The notes beneath the pieces are model-generated. The model saw nothing but the letters and a program-made list of their open reading frames with translations. It was not told the origin of the DNA and ran no database searches. This document shows, in pieces, positions 1 through 11,160 of a stretch of 64,000 nucleotides of DNA. The position numbers and the translations under genes are program-made. The DNA is from Labia minor (taxonomy: Eukaryota > Arthropoda > Insecta > Dermaptera > Spongiphoridae): contig OY720344.1 of the NCBI GenBank assembly GCA_963082975.1, positions 11,023,580 to 11,087,579 of the forward strand. Reading direction: 5' to 3'. Numbering within the stretch: position 1 is the first letter of the stretch; every line of letters begins with the position of its first letter.

Positions 1-230
1 GAGGGCAGCCTGCTGGAGAGAGGAGGCGGTGACGAGGTGGGAGGTTTAGGTTTCATTCATCGTTCCGTCTTGAAAAATATTTTTCCTCAGCTCACTAAAC
101 AACAATTTGCTACATCATGACTTGAATCAGACGGGAAGAATGTTCCTTTTCTCGTCGTCATCTCTCTTTCACTCTTTACCCACTCGCACATACAATCTAT
201 GTTCATTGACCTAACCAAAAGAGGGAAAGA
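1..230. other. GC-richer islet, no ORF
   Basis: Base composition here is clearly richer in G and C than the following DNA, with GA-rich and CT-rich tracts and no convincing ORF. It resembles other short islets scattered through the window, which may be conserved non-coding or promoter-proximal DNA. This is inferred from composition only. Confidence 0.3.
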
Positions 231-615
231 GAGAGAGAATGAGAATCAAGTTCAAATATGATATTTATGATTTATTTATTTAGTATTATTCTTCCATCTT
301 TAATTTGTATTCTAAGTAGTGCGATTGATTAGTAATTCTAACTAAAACCTATTGTTAGTAAAGAGTTTCAATTTTCATTTCAAAATTACATTCACTGAGA
401 GATTACAATACATAATATATTTATTTATTTCTCATTGGCTCATTGGAGATGGGGAAAAAGTTGTGTCTTGTTAAAGAAACAACGTTCCTTATTTGGACAA
501 TGATTTTCAACTCAACAATTGATTAATCCTTGGATATTTGTAATTATCTAACCTGTGAGTTAGAATGACAAATGTCTAGAATGGAAAATAAATAGTAAAT
601 ATAAATCACATGAAG

Positions 616-643
616 CGATGATGATGATGATGATGATGATGAT
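616..643. repeat. (GAT)n microsatellite
   Basis: About nine uninterrupted GAT units. The flanks (231-670) are AT-rich with nothing else recognisable. Confidence 0.9.
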
Positions 644-678
644 TGGACTCAGCTAATTTAACAAATTAATTTAGGGTA

Positions 679-975
679 AATGTTTAGGAAACGGGTCACC
701 TTTCTAATTTTGATGAAACTTCGCCAGTGGATTCCTTATTTAATTCTAAAAAACTTTTTCTTTAGACAATATAGGGGGGTCGTCTCTTCTAGTTTTTGAG
801 ATAAAAATGATTAAAGTTTGAGTATTGACATTAACTTTCATATACAATCCATTGGACATAAATATGTATTTATAATGTTTTATTAATTTGACCAGTAGAG
901 GGCTTTACCTTCGCCGATGTGTGTCCAATGGATGTATATGTAAATCCGGAGTGGTGGCCCGTTTCGTGAACAATT
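679..975. mobile_element. MITE with about 22-bp TIRs (family F5)
   Basis: The left end (near AAACGGGTCACC) and right end (near GGTGGCCCGTTT) are imperfect inverted repeats of about 22 bp. An inner inverted pair, ATCCATTGGACA and TGTCCAATGGAT, lies inside. A central motif (GTGGATTCCTT, then an A-rich run, then TTCTAGTTT) recurs twice in opposite orientations at 56612-57095, so this is a dispersed family. No coding capacity. I could not define a target-site duplication. Confidence 0.55.
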
Positions 976-1224
976 AGTAATTACCTAATTTAGTATAAAT
1001 TATAATCATAATTTCCTTTTTTCTATAATATAATATAGATAGTTAAATATACTTGTACTATTTATTTATTTATTTTTTAAATAAAGTATTATTACTTATA
1101 TTGTAAGATATTTTACAAGTTTATCTAAGTAGAATTAAATAAGTTTTAACTGAATCGTTAAAATCACTCGTTTCGTTAAATTAAAATAAATCAATGGTTT
1201 ATCGAAATAAATATGACTATTTTA

Positions 1225-1384
1225 TCGGTGTCCATATTTTGAAAACACCAAACCTTTTTTATTTTAGAACCAAATTGAAAAAATTTTGAAAAAAGTACGA
1301 AATGTCCTAAACAATAGGCTGACCAGAAGACTTTTTCGGGACGCCGGGACAGAGCAACTAAAAACGGGACGTTTGGTCACCCTA
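1225..1384. mobile_element. hAT-type MITE, degraded copy
   Basis: About 160 bp ending in TTTGGTCACCCTA, with a decayed matching left end. The interior (cgaaatgtcctaaa, gggacgtttg) matches the better-preserved MITE at 32343-32523, which has 8-bp target duplications. The left terminus has mutated, so its position is good to a few bases only. The short ORF across this stretch is not a gene. Confidence 0.6.
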
Positions 1385-1399
1385 TCGATGACCAAGGAA

Positions 1400-2349
1400 C
1401 TTGAAAATTCTTTCTGTGTATGTGAATCCTGGAAGAAGAAAAAGGCTCATCAAATCTTAACTTTGTAATTGTGTTTTTGTTGCAAGAATGTATAAACAAC
1501 CTTTTTGTTTTTGTTGTTTGTTTTTTTTTATAATCATTTGTGGAATTCTCTTTCTAAAAGGAAAAGAGGGTTCAATTCATTCTAGTCTCTCCGAACACCA
1601 GGCAATGGTCATAACTACCTGCTGCTAAGCTTATTAATATAAGCTGCACTTGCAAAATACCTAACGCTATAACTAATAATTATTATTATTTTTATTAAAT
1701 GGTAATTCATCAATGAATCAAATAATAATAATAACAAATATTGACAAATGGTCAGAAATTACCAATTTTTATTAAAGTTTATTTCAATTCTGCAATAATG
1801 CACATCACTCTATGTAGAATAGTATTCCTATAATATTTTTAAATAAGTCATCTCTCGAAATCATGGATTTGTATGTACATCTCACATTCATATAATAATT
1901 GTTTAATAAATTTTTAATTTTTAATATTCTTTGATAATCATATTGCAATTGAAATTTGATAAATCGAAAAGTTCTCTTGAACATATAGTAAAAATAAATG
2001 AGTATCCTGTTTTGCAAATCTTAACGAAATTCTCTTCCTAATTTTCTTTTTCCGATTATTTCTTAAATTCCATTGAAGCTGTGACACTGTGTGTGAGTGA
2101 ACTACTCGTATAATCGATCGGTTTATTATTAAGGACAAATACCTGTTATTCAAGGACAACAACTTTTGACAATTACTTCTTTTATAATAGGTAGTATATG
2201 TATTTTTATAGAAAAAAAACCGTTGAATCAAATTCAACGGGAATTCAAAAAGTTTAATTAAATGATGCAAAAAAAAATCATTAGAGGAATATCCTAATCA
2301 CTATTCTAATAATATTAATATTAATAGTACTTTATTTTATTCTTTAGAT
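1400..2349. other. AT-rich intergenic DNA, nothing recognised
   Basis: Homopolymer runs, TAA/ATT repeats and short random ORFs. Overlapping minus-strand ORFs at 1805-2270 show no family motifs and read like AT-rich noise. Confidence 0.6.
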
Positions 2350-3176
2350 CAGAGGTTCCCAATCTTTTCTGGTTTACGGCTTCCTAAATAATCGGATTTT
2401 TTCCGAGGCTCCATTAATACTCTCTTCCGATTTTTATATAAATTTTCTACTTTCTTGAAAAAACTTTTAATCATCTGACCTTTTTTATTTTTTAGAATCA
2501 AAAATTTCAAGTATTAGAAAATTTAATTTAATAATATGTTGTCAAATATCTCCCTTCTACTTTTTTGCTCTTTATTCAATGCTTTATAAAAAGTGTTACA
2601 GTGATTGGATTTAGTTCAAATATGTTCGATAATCTGTAGACGGCAACTTCATAATACCCCCTTCGTATTTGCGAAGAATTCAGACAGCCATTTTTCACAA
2701 GCCTCTTTTGAGTCCAACTTTGCACCACCAAGGGCGTTCGCCATGGACAGGAACAGGAGGTAATCACTTGGCGCTATGTCCGGGCTATATGGTGGATGAG
2801 ATAAAACCTCCCATCCAAGCTCCCATAGCTTCTAACGAGTCATCTACAAAGTGTGTGGTCTGGCGTTGTCCTGGTGGACTTTAAAATAGCGCGAATATAT
2901 ATATACATATATATATATTTCAGCATTAATAAACTCCATGTTTACACATCTATAACTGTTGAACGCAATATCCAAACTAATCATGCATAGCGTCGTTTTC
3001 TAGGTTATGTCAAGAACTTTCAAATGATGTATAGTATTGCCAGATACGAGCTCAGTAGCGCTTTGTACATAGCCGCGAAATTCAAAAGACAAAAAGGCGG
3101 AAGGGAAATATTTGACAACTTATTATTTCGCGGCTCCCTATTGACGCCATCTCGGTTCACAGTTTAGGAATCATTG
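2350..3176. mobile_element. Non-autonomous hAT element with 8-bp TSD
   Basis: The left end CAGAGGTTCCCAATCTTT and right end GGAATCATTG are imperfect hAT-type inverted termini. They are flanked by a perfect 8-bp duplication, CTTTAGAT (2342-2349 and 3177-3184). The 827-bp body encodes no hAT transposase; its middle (about 2576-2890) is a mariner transposase remnant on the minus strand. An 8-bp duplication and CAG-type ends are diagnostic of hAT transposition. Confidence 0.8.
2576..2890 (-). pseudogene. mariner (DD34D) transposase fragment
   Basis: Reading the minus strand in shifting frames gives the mariner signature HQDNARPH near 2870 and SHPPYSPDIAPSDY near 2780, carrying the second and third catalytic aspartates. 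C-terminal mariner-like residues follow down to about 2580. The N-terminal helix-turn-helix region and first aspartate are absent, frames change at least once, and no mariner TIRs flank it. It is a dead fragment riding inside a hAT element. Confidence 0.8.
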
Positions 3177-3184
3177 CTTTAGAT

Positions 3185-3500
3185 ATTTCTTATTCATTTT
3201 AAATAATAAATTTTATTTATTTAAAAATCTAATTTGAAGTAAATTATAAAAAAATTAAAAAATTCTAAAAAAAATATTTAAATAAATATACTTAATTTGT
3301 TTAAAATTTAAAAATTAACGACATTGTTTATTATTTTAATTAAATTAATATAAATTGAAATGTGAATTAATTTTAAAATTTAGAATTAATTCATTGATCG
3401 ATACTATTTTTTTTAAACATTTTAAATTAAAAAAAAAAAGAAAAAAAAAGCATTACATATAATTTGATAATAAAACTCGTCATGTTTTATTAATCTCTTT
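3185..3500. other. AT-rich spacer
   Basis: Almost pure A and T with A-runs; nothing recognisable. Confidence 0.6.
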
Positions 3501-4051
3501 TTGGACTGAGTGGAAAAAGTTGATCTATTTAAAGAAGCCAGACTCTGTAAGTAATCCAGACGGGGCTATAAAACCAAGTCCACGTTTATGATTCTCTACG
3601 AAGGAGGGATAATTAACATCACGAAATATGAATTAATTCTTAAACGCTTTCTCAGCTGAGATCGAGGAGAGATTTTCCCCAAAGCACCATCCATTTTGCA
3701 TCAAGGTGTTAGGTTATCTAAGAAAAGAACTGAAGAGAGGGAGGATAAGAAAGAAAGAAAGAAAGAAAGAAAAAAAAACGAAGAAAAAGATCGAGAGGGT
3801 TGGCCGGGTCGGTTGGGAAAGAGCGGGAACCGAGAGAGAGAGAGAAGGAGAGGGGATGAGAGAAACCTAGGAGATTTCGCCCACGTAGAGCAGCAACCAG
3901 TCAGGGGCGAGTTGAGTGTCTCTCCTGAGACCCGGGGAGGGATCAGGTGATGGTGGTGTCTTTCTTGTATCCGGCTCCCAGGAGACCGGGACCCTCGTCC
4001 TCGTGGAAAGACTTTAAATTATAATCAAGCGTTAGGAAGAACTGACTGTAG

Positions 4052-4086
<35 letters not shown>

Positions 4087-4145
4087 GATGCAGATGACGG
4101 AATTGGGATCAGCATCCGCATTGCACCCGACTGCTATTAACTTCT
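3501..4145. other. GC-richer, GA-rich islet (candidate regulatory DNA)
   Basis: About 600 bp of GC-richer sequence with GA tracts (AAGA repeats at 3748-3775, GAGA at 3833-3850, (GA)n at 4053-4084) standing out from AT-rich flanks. An 84-codon ORF at 3696-3950 is a Lys/Arg/Glu low-complexity translation of the GA tracts and I do not consider it coding. GAGA-rich non-coding islets are often promoter or enhancer DNA in insects; that role is inferred. Confidence 0.35.
4053..4084. repeat. (GA)n microsatellite
   Basis: About 15 uninterrupted GA dinucleotides at the edge of a GC-richer islet. Confidence 0.9.
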
Positions 4146-4384
4146 AACAGTCTTTTATTTATTGATGAACAATGCGACCTATAAAACTTTATTATTTAAA
4201 GAGGATATCGGAAATACAATTATGCAAATCGGTTTCAAACTTGTCCCATTTTTCTCTTCTAATCTTTTTAGAATAATGTAACTTATTTTTCAAATTGAAT
4301 TCAATGAATTAAATTGATAATTAATCCAGAAGCTTTGGAAACTAGAAAGTTGTGTGTATGTATGTATATGTATGTTTATGTATA

Positions 4385-4421
<37 letters not shown>
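4385..4421. repeat. Compound (TG)n(AG)n microsatellite
   Basis: Alternating TG units pass directly into AG units. AT-rich DNA without recognisable content surrounds it (4146-4677). Confidence 0.9.
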
Positions 4422-4677
4422 CGAGGGGATGAAGATAATCAAAGAATTGTAGTAGTAAGTTATAATATAATATACATATATTTTCCTGCTACTTTTAATA
4501 AAAAAATATATTTATCAAGATTTCTAATTAATTCTAATAAATTAATTTTATACAAAAGCATAAAAATTGTTTTATTAAAAAATATTTTTCTAAATCAATA
4601 AAAAAATTATTAGATTTCAAATTAAATATTAAACAAAATTCTTTTATTAAATTATTAAAGCTTTGGTGGTTGTTTTT

Positions 4678-5004
4678 ATTTATAACGGAATTTTGTAAAT
4701 TAAACCACATATTGATATTTGTTATTGTAAATTTATTCAAAAAATACAAACATATACACAACGTTTCGATTGGTACTTCTGCAATCGTTATCAAGCGACT
4801 GCACTGTTCGAGCGCCTGGTTGGTGACTTAGGTCTTATATTAAGGATCATTCGTCACTTGTCACTGGACGCTCGGACAGTGCAGTTGCTTGATAACGATT
4901 GCAGAAGTAGCAATCGAAACGTTGTGTATATGTTTGTATTTTTTGAATAAATTTACAATAACAAATATCAATATTTGGTTTAATTTACAAAATTCCGTTA
5001 TAAA
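4678..5004. repeat. Foldback repeat, about 136-bp arms and 54-bp spacer
   Basis: The left arm (4678-4814) and right arm (4869-5004) are near-perfect inverse complements with a few mismatches, around a 54-bp spacer. Each arm contains a motif of the form TTGATAA, seven-base stem, loop, complementary stem, AAACG, which resembles a hammerhead ribozyme core. A related single copy lies at 23590-23680. No ORF with family similarity. The origin may be two retroelement 3' ends inserted head-on. Confidence 0.75.
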
Positions 5005-7662
5005 ATTCTTTTATCTATTTAACTTATTCATAAATAGAAGAAGAAGAAGAATTCAATTTTATTTTAATTATATCATATGAAATTTAGAAATTAATTATTG
5101 TTTGGAATAAAGACACAAAAAAATTGTTATTGTATAGAGAAGTCATCAAAAAAAAGAAAAAAATCTTTCACAGAGAATCTTTTAAAATTATAAGTAATTG
5201 ATATATATTATAACGTATAATAATAATTTTTTAATTGATTAATAAATCATTAATTATTTTATAGTATTCTAATAAAAAAAAGTCATGTTATTAAAGTACG
5301 AGATTTCTCTTGTTTCACTTAATGTCCTTTAATAATTCTACCTCTATTATTTTTTTTTTTTGATTTAGAAATTATATTATTATGAATAAATTTAAAAATA
5401 TCTTGTAAATGAAAATTGCAAATCGTTTGGAAATCTATCTCTATAATTTGATCATTGTTTATGTTATATGAAGTGGAGGTGTTGTATGATCCTTACAACG
5501 GCTTCTCTCCATATTTACTTTAATTTTCTTCATTGGAGGCCGTTATTTCACATAATTCTCCTAATTTAATTAATTTCCTGTATGAACATTGAAATTAATT
5601 TTAGAAAAAGAAAAAGAAATTGGTTTGCAAGGTGATAATATTATATGACTACAATTTTTATAAAATTATTATTAGGTGCTTTAGTGTTAAAATTCTTTTA
5701 TATAGATAACTATATTATTTATTTATAAAACTACGTATATTAATATAAGTATATCAAAATTATCAAGGTCTAATACACAATTTACCTTATACAAACATAC
5801 TCGTACATAAGTAAAATATGTAGATTTTCCATTTAATCTTTTCCTCCAATTCCACTGGGGCAAAAAGGTGAATATTTGAACTACATAAAAATTAATAGAG
5901 TGATACAAAATAAAGGAGAATTGTGTCAACACACATTAACACACAAACACATTCTTTATTATATTTCAATTTTAGTGAAACATTTTTTTATTCATATTTA
6001 TTTATATATTTATCTTTATATTTTTACTTATAAAAAAAAAACTAATCATATACTAACTAAATAAATTGTATATTTTTCTTTTTAAAATTAATTTAATTTA
6101 TCACTATACAACCAATAGTTAATTAAATAAAAAATAATATTAATAATAATAATAATTTAAATTTAGCGCATTATGCTTTACCATTAAAAATTACTTTCAT
6201 TCATTTATTTAAATTAATCAATTTTCCACATTGCAAAAATTATATATAAATTAAAGTAAATATTTGGATTATAAATAAAAATATCTTGTTTTTTTTAATC
6301 TAAATTTAGTAAATATCGTATTAACATAAATATCTATCTATCTATCTATATCTATATATATATACTAATGTATTTAAATAATATATCGTGTATGTACCCA
6401 TCATCTCTATTTGATAAAAATGAATTTTTTGTTTTTATTTATATTATCTATTTAAATTGATAAACATTTCAATGTTTATGATTTAATATTTGATTGCAAA
6501 TATGTATAATGTTATCTACTTCTTCTTCTTCTATTGATATATTAAAAGAATCTCATTTGATTAGTAACATTTATTTCTTTTATATATAAATAAATATAAT
6601 AAATTAATTAATTTCGTTATTAGTTGTCAAATACATACATTTTATATGATTTTCTTGATTTATTTTATTTTTATATTTATTGATATAAAATGATATTGAC
6701 TAGTTCTATTACATACTGTAGTCTGTCTGACTCCAAAAGGAAATAAAAAATTAACAATTAAAAAAAAAAAAAGAAATGGTACATACATGCATGATGAAAG
6801 TTGAGCTTTCGAATCTAGTCTCGATATCATAATAAATGGATTTATTACGTTAGATGTATTTTAATTGTGTTATTATAGCGGTTTTTTTTTTCAACCCCTC
6901 TCACCCACACTTTTATTTAATATTTAGTCGGGTTTTTATTAAATAATAATTACTTTAAAATTTTCTAATAATACTAATAATAATAAAATTAATAGATTCA
7001 AAGGGAAACGATAAAACTCGTTTACAACAGGATTAATTTATTTTCTATTCTATTCTCTTTTTTTTTATTTAATTAAAAAATAAATAAAATTTTTATATAT
7101 TTTAATTGGAAGATATAAAATTCGAACGAATGTTGATCAAATATTGCAGATTATTATTATTATTTTATTTTTCATTCATAAATTCTTAATTGCATACTCT
7201 TTCTTTATATTTTTTAATATTTGATATTGTTTCTATTTTTTTAATTCATTTACATATGTCAAGTTAAATTTATTGTTTTCAATATCTTTTTCCACACATC
7301 TTTTTTACTTATTTTTTTTTTAATACATACCTATATAATGGAATTAATAATAATAATAATAAAATATATAAAGTATTGAAAGATTTGTAAAAGTGTCATT
7401 ATACTCTGCATGAAGTAATTTTTTTTTTTAATATCTTGAAAGGATTTTACTGGAAGAGAAATTTTTCCTAGGGGATTCTGACATGGAATTAAATTTTTTC
7501 TTTTTCTCAAGTTCTTAACTGATTGTATCATGACAAGAATTCTTGTTAAGATCAAGTTCGTTGTGTAATTCCCTAGAAGAAGAAGTTTGCTATTTATTAC
7601 TCCTATAATATAATAATAATATTATTATCATTATTTTTTTTTATTTTTATTTTCTATTTTTT
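5005..7662. other. AT-rich intergenic DNA
   Basis: About 2.6 kb of A/T-dominated sequence with homopolymers, AAT/ATT runs and a short (TATC)n tract near 6333. Short ORFs (5723-5932, 5876-6064, 7331-7555) lack any family motif and are unremarkable by chance at this composition. I see no gene. Confidence 0.6.
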
Positions 7663-7955
7663 ACCGACCGGCGATAGTAAGGGATGTATTGTTTTCACAC
7701 CAAATTTCACATGTGCGGATTTTTACATATCTCCACGAATCATGCATTTTCTAAACAGAAAAAAGTATTTTTAGCATGATGTCTGTCCGTCCGTCTGTCC
7801 CTCCGTATAGATGTGTACAGCCTGAACTGCACAACGGATTTTGATGAAATTTGGTATATTTACTTAATGCATCAGTGGGATGAATTGATCAACTTTTGGT
7901 GCAAATCCGGAAACCACTGTCGGTCGGTTCGGACCTGGCCACAGGTCAACTTATT
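7663..7955 (+). mobile_element. F2 element, Helitron2/Helentron-like, near-complete
   Basis: It starts ACCGACCGGCGATAG after a T-run. Just inside the 3' end it carries the inverse motif CGGTCGGT, followed by the stem-loop GACCTGGCCACAGGTC and the tail AACTTATTT. A GTCTGTCCGTC tract lies in the middle. Related copies are at 21719-22051, 24732-25077, 25538-25912, 27871-28146 and 56891-56923. It is non-coding. Asymmetrical inverted repeats plus a terminal hairpin match non-canonical Helitrons; that class assignment is inferred. Confidence 0.65.
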
Positions 7956-8000
7956 TTTTTTTTGATGATTCCAATTTGAAAATGATCATAATATGTATAG

Positions 8001-8573
8001 TCTATATATATAAAAAAAGGTTTTTGTCTGCACATTGCTCAGAATTTAAAAATTTTTGCATATCTTCGCGTTTCATGACCTCTAGAATCCAAAAGTGACT
8101 TTAGAATTTTTCATGTCTGTCTGTCGGTCTGTCTGTCCGGAAAATTACTATTTTATAGACTCAGAATTGGCTGAACCGATTTCTTTGAAATTACATCACA
8201 ATATTCTTATATACCCCTAGAGTAACATAGGCTATAAATTTTATTAATATTTAATCAATAACCGCAGAAATTAATTTTTTAAAGTTTATATAATTCTCCG
8301 TGTTGTTCATTCAAGAGCAGCTCGCGGCTCACTGTCGGCCTAGCGGAATCATTTCAAACAATGAATTATCATAGCGATTCCCAATTAAAGAATTATTATA
8401 ATATTTCACTTTTTATTTTAAATTCTAATATTCAAATATCAATGCATTTAAATCATTTATTCTAAAAGTTCTCATTTTAATTAATTTATTAAAATATTTA
8501 TTAGATCATATTTTTATCATAAATTATTTTTTATTTAATTGAATATTTCTTCTTTTCTATAATATATATAATA
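8001..8573 (+). mobile_element. F3 Helitron, 5' part, interrupted
   Basis: It begins with TCTATATATATAAAA and a GGTTTTTGTCTGCA motif shared with the copies at 9300 and 11161. It also shares the stretch around TTATTATAATATTTCAC with the long copy (about 8392-8560 versus 9373-9530). The body is cut off where a different Helitron-like 5' end (F7) begins at 8574. No Rep/helicase coding is visible. Confidence 0.65.
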
Positions 8574-8905
8574 TCTTATATATAAAATTCTCGTGTCACA
8601 AAACTTTGAAATCATACTCCTCCGAAACGGCTTGACCGATTCTTATGAAATTTTTTATGTATATTCAGTAGGTCTCAGGGCATGTCAGACTTCCTTTAGA
8701 AAACCGCTAATTGGTAAGGTGTGTCCAGGAAATGCTAATTAATTAAAAATAGTTTAGTTACCATACTAGCTCATAGAGGCGCTGGTGGCAAAAATTTGAA
8801 ATCTTATATATACCCTTATAAGAAGCTTCCAAACAAAAGCGGTTCGTAGGTGAACGGTCTAAGGCGTTAACTTATGACTTTGTACTTTCGGTTCGAAACT
8901 AGCAA
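8574..8905 (+). mobile_element. F7 Helitron-like 5' end with tRNA-like domain
   Basis: An A residue precedes TCTTATATATAAAATTCTCG, and a CTCCGAAACGGCTTGACCGA motif follows. This is the usual appearance of insect non-autonomous Helitron 5' ends. About 273 bp in lies a tRNA-like segment: an A-box-like TAGGTGAACGG (8847) and a B-box GGTTCGAAACT (8890), with the 43-base separation of a tRNA. A T-run and AT-rich DNA follow, and the 3' terminus is not identifiable. It inserted into or beside the F3 copy at 8001. Confidence 0.6.
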
Positions 8906-9013
8906 AGGCACATTTTTTTTTTTTTTTTATTATATATTTTTTTTACAAATTTATTAATTTTTATTATTTTAATATTTTATTAAATTATTTTATTTTATTA
9001 AATTAATTTTATT

Positions 9014-9112
9014 AAATTAAATTTTATTATTAAATTGTATTTCATTAAATTAAATTTTATTATTAAATTGTATTTTATTAAATTAAATTTTATTATTAAA
9101 TTGTATTTTATT
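9014..9112. repeat. 33-bp minisatellite, three units
   Basis: Three consecutive 33-bp units (AAATTAAATTTTATTATTAA plus 13 more) differ by one base. They lie in AT-only DNA downstream of the F7 tRNA-like region. Confidence 0.85.
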
Positions 9113-9299
9113 AAATTTTAATATTAAATTTTATTTTATTAAATTAATAATTATGTCAATTAATTTTTTGTGTGAATAAATAAACAAATATAAAAACTAT
9201 ATATAAAATTTGAATTTTCATCCATTCATTCATTTAAAATGATATTAACTTTCTCTTCCTTCTTGGAAAAACCCATATTGCCATCCCTAGCGTCAACTA

Positions 9300-10986
9300 T
9301 CTATGTATATATATAAAAAAGGTTTTTGTCTGCATATTGCAGCTGGATGCTCTGTGCTCAGAATTTAAAAATTATTATAATATTTCACTTTTTATTTTAA
9401 ATTCTAATATTCAAATATCAATTAAATTAAATAATTTATTCTAAAAGTTGTCATATAAATTTATTTAATAAAATATTTAGATCATATTTAACTTAATTCT
9501 TTATATATATTTGAATATTTCTTCTTTTCTATTTGAAAGTGAAAGCTTAAAAAAACAGAATATATTATTTTTAAACTTTTATGAATACAAAAATATTTTC
9601 TAATCGTCAATTAAAATGACTAAATTATATTATTTTTGTTTTTGTTTCAATTATTAATTACAAATATATTTTAAGTGCAAAAATGATTTCTTGGTTAATT
9701 AAAATATGTTTTTTTAGACAAATGATATAAACGAGATGTTTTAAATTTATGTCTTTTTTATTTTTTTTATTAATAGGCTTCTTTTTTTATTTTTAATTTT
9801 TAATAAATTCTCTTTTTTGATATGATATTAATAAAAAATAATATTAAATTGTATATAAAATTAAAAATTAGAATATTTGAATTTTTTTAAATTTTAACAC
9901 GTGTAATCAATCATATGCATAACGAATGGAAAATTTTGAAAATCAACTTAGTATTAAATTCAGAAAAAAATACTCATATATAGAATATAATAGACCATTC
10001 GAATATAATTTAAAACTATTTTTCTCCTTCTATTTTAAATTTTAAAAAAAACGGAGTGTTACGAAATTAAGATGCCTGGATAGATAAATGGGCTGGAAGA
10101 GGAGGCAATTTATAATTTTCTTCTAATTCAGATTGAAATTAATAGTGATAAGAAAATATATTTATTAACAAAATCTTAATATACAAAATGTAGAATTTGA
10201 ATATGTAGAAGGATAATAATATTTAAGAAAATTTAAATCGAGGTAGAAATCGGGAAACGCCTGTTATCATGCAGTAAAGAGGGTTATCTCATCAAAATTA
10301 TTATCAAAAGGAATCAAAATTAAAATATATAAACCAATTATTTTGCCTGCCTGTTGTATTATATGGGTGGGACGCATGGTCTATGACCCTGGGAGATGAG
10401 AGTAGATTCAGAGTATTCTTTCCAGCATATATTGGCCAAAGAAAGGTGAGGTCACCGGGGAATGGCGGAGACTGCATAACGAGGAATGGCATGACCTCTA
10501 TGCATCTTCAGAAATAGTTAGGGTTATAAAAGCGAAAAAGCTGAGATAGGCAGGAGACGTGGCTAGAATGGGAGAGGAAAAAGATATTGGATTGGAAAAC
10601 GGTGCGGAGACCGATTGGAAAACGTCCGCTTGGAAGACCAAGGACGCGTAGGAAGGGACGTAAGAGAGATGGGGCAAGGGCTCAAGATAGGGACACTTGG
10701 AGAAATGTGGTTGCTGCGGCCAAGTACTTTCGAGTTCCTTAGAGTCACACAGAGATAGATAGATATAACATATACAATAATATACAATAATAATATATAT
10801 AATTAAAATATATTTTAAATAAGAACACAAAAAGAAATGAATGTTTTATGTAATATACTGATTGAAACAAAATGGATGAAAACCTTTTACTACTCTTAAC
10901 CAAATACTATGTACCACTCGGGGGGGTACAGGGGGCGGAGCCCCCGTCTAGGTGCGGAGAGCGCCGAAGGCGCTCGGGGCAGCTAG
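9300..10986 (+). mobile_element. F3 Helitron, long copy carrying a LINE tail
   Basis: The 5' end is A followed by TCTATGTATATATATAAAA. The 3' end has the hairpin GGGGGCGGAGCCCCC, then GAGCGCCGAAGGCGCTC, then GGGGCAG and CTAG at 10983-10986, followed by T. A 5' TC, a 3' hairpin before CTAG and an A/T insertion site are the defining Helitron features. The 1.69-kb body encodes no Rep/helicase but contains a LINE reverse-transcriptase tail (10335-10745). A relative at 31945-33129 shares everything from about 10021 to the 3' end, including the LINE piece. Confidence 0.8.
10335..10745 (+). pseudogene. LINE ORF2 C-terminal fragment inside Helitron
   Basis: Read on the plus strand with frame changes, this gives PVVLYGWDAWSMT near 10351 and, further on, GRPRTRR-type residues and AQDRDTWRNVVAAAK near 10680-10725. 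This is the familiar C-terminal tail of many non-LTR retrotransposon polyproteins. It contains several stops and frameshifts and lacks reverse-transcriptase catalytic motifs. The same region occurs in the Helitron at 31945-33129 and, on the minus strand without Helitron ends, at 29133-29460 and 38740-38870. Confidence 0.7.
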
Positions 10987-11160
10987 TAATAATATATAAA
11001 TTTTATCATTGAATAATAAAAAAAATAATATTATTTAGTATTTTATGAAGTGAAAATATATAAAAATTAAAATATGATGATATAAAGTTATTTTAAATTT
11101 TTGACATTTTTAAATTGGGTATATTTTTTAAATTTATTAAAATGTTTTTTATTATTATTA

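Noticed and set aside
3696-3950. 84-codon Lys/Glu/Arg ORF
   Set aside because: Translation of GA microsatellite tracts; low complexity with no other support.
4678-5004. microRNA precursor
   Set aside because: The arms are far too long and perfect for a typical miRNA hairpin and match a retroelement-like repeat elsewhere.
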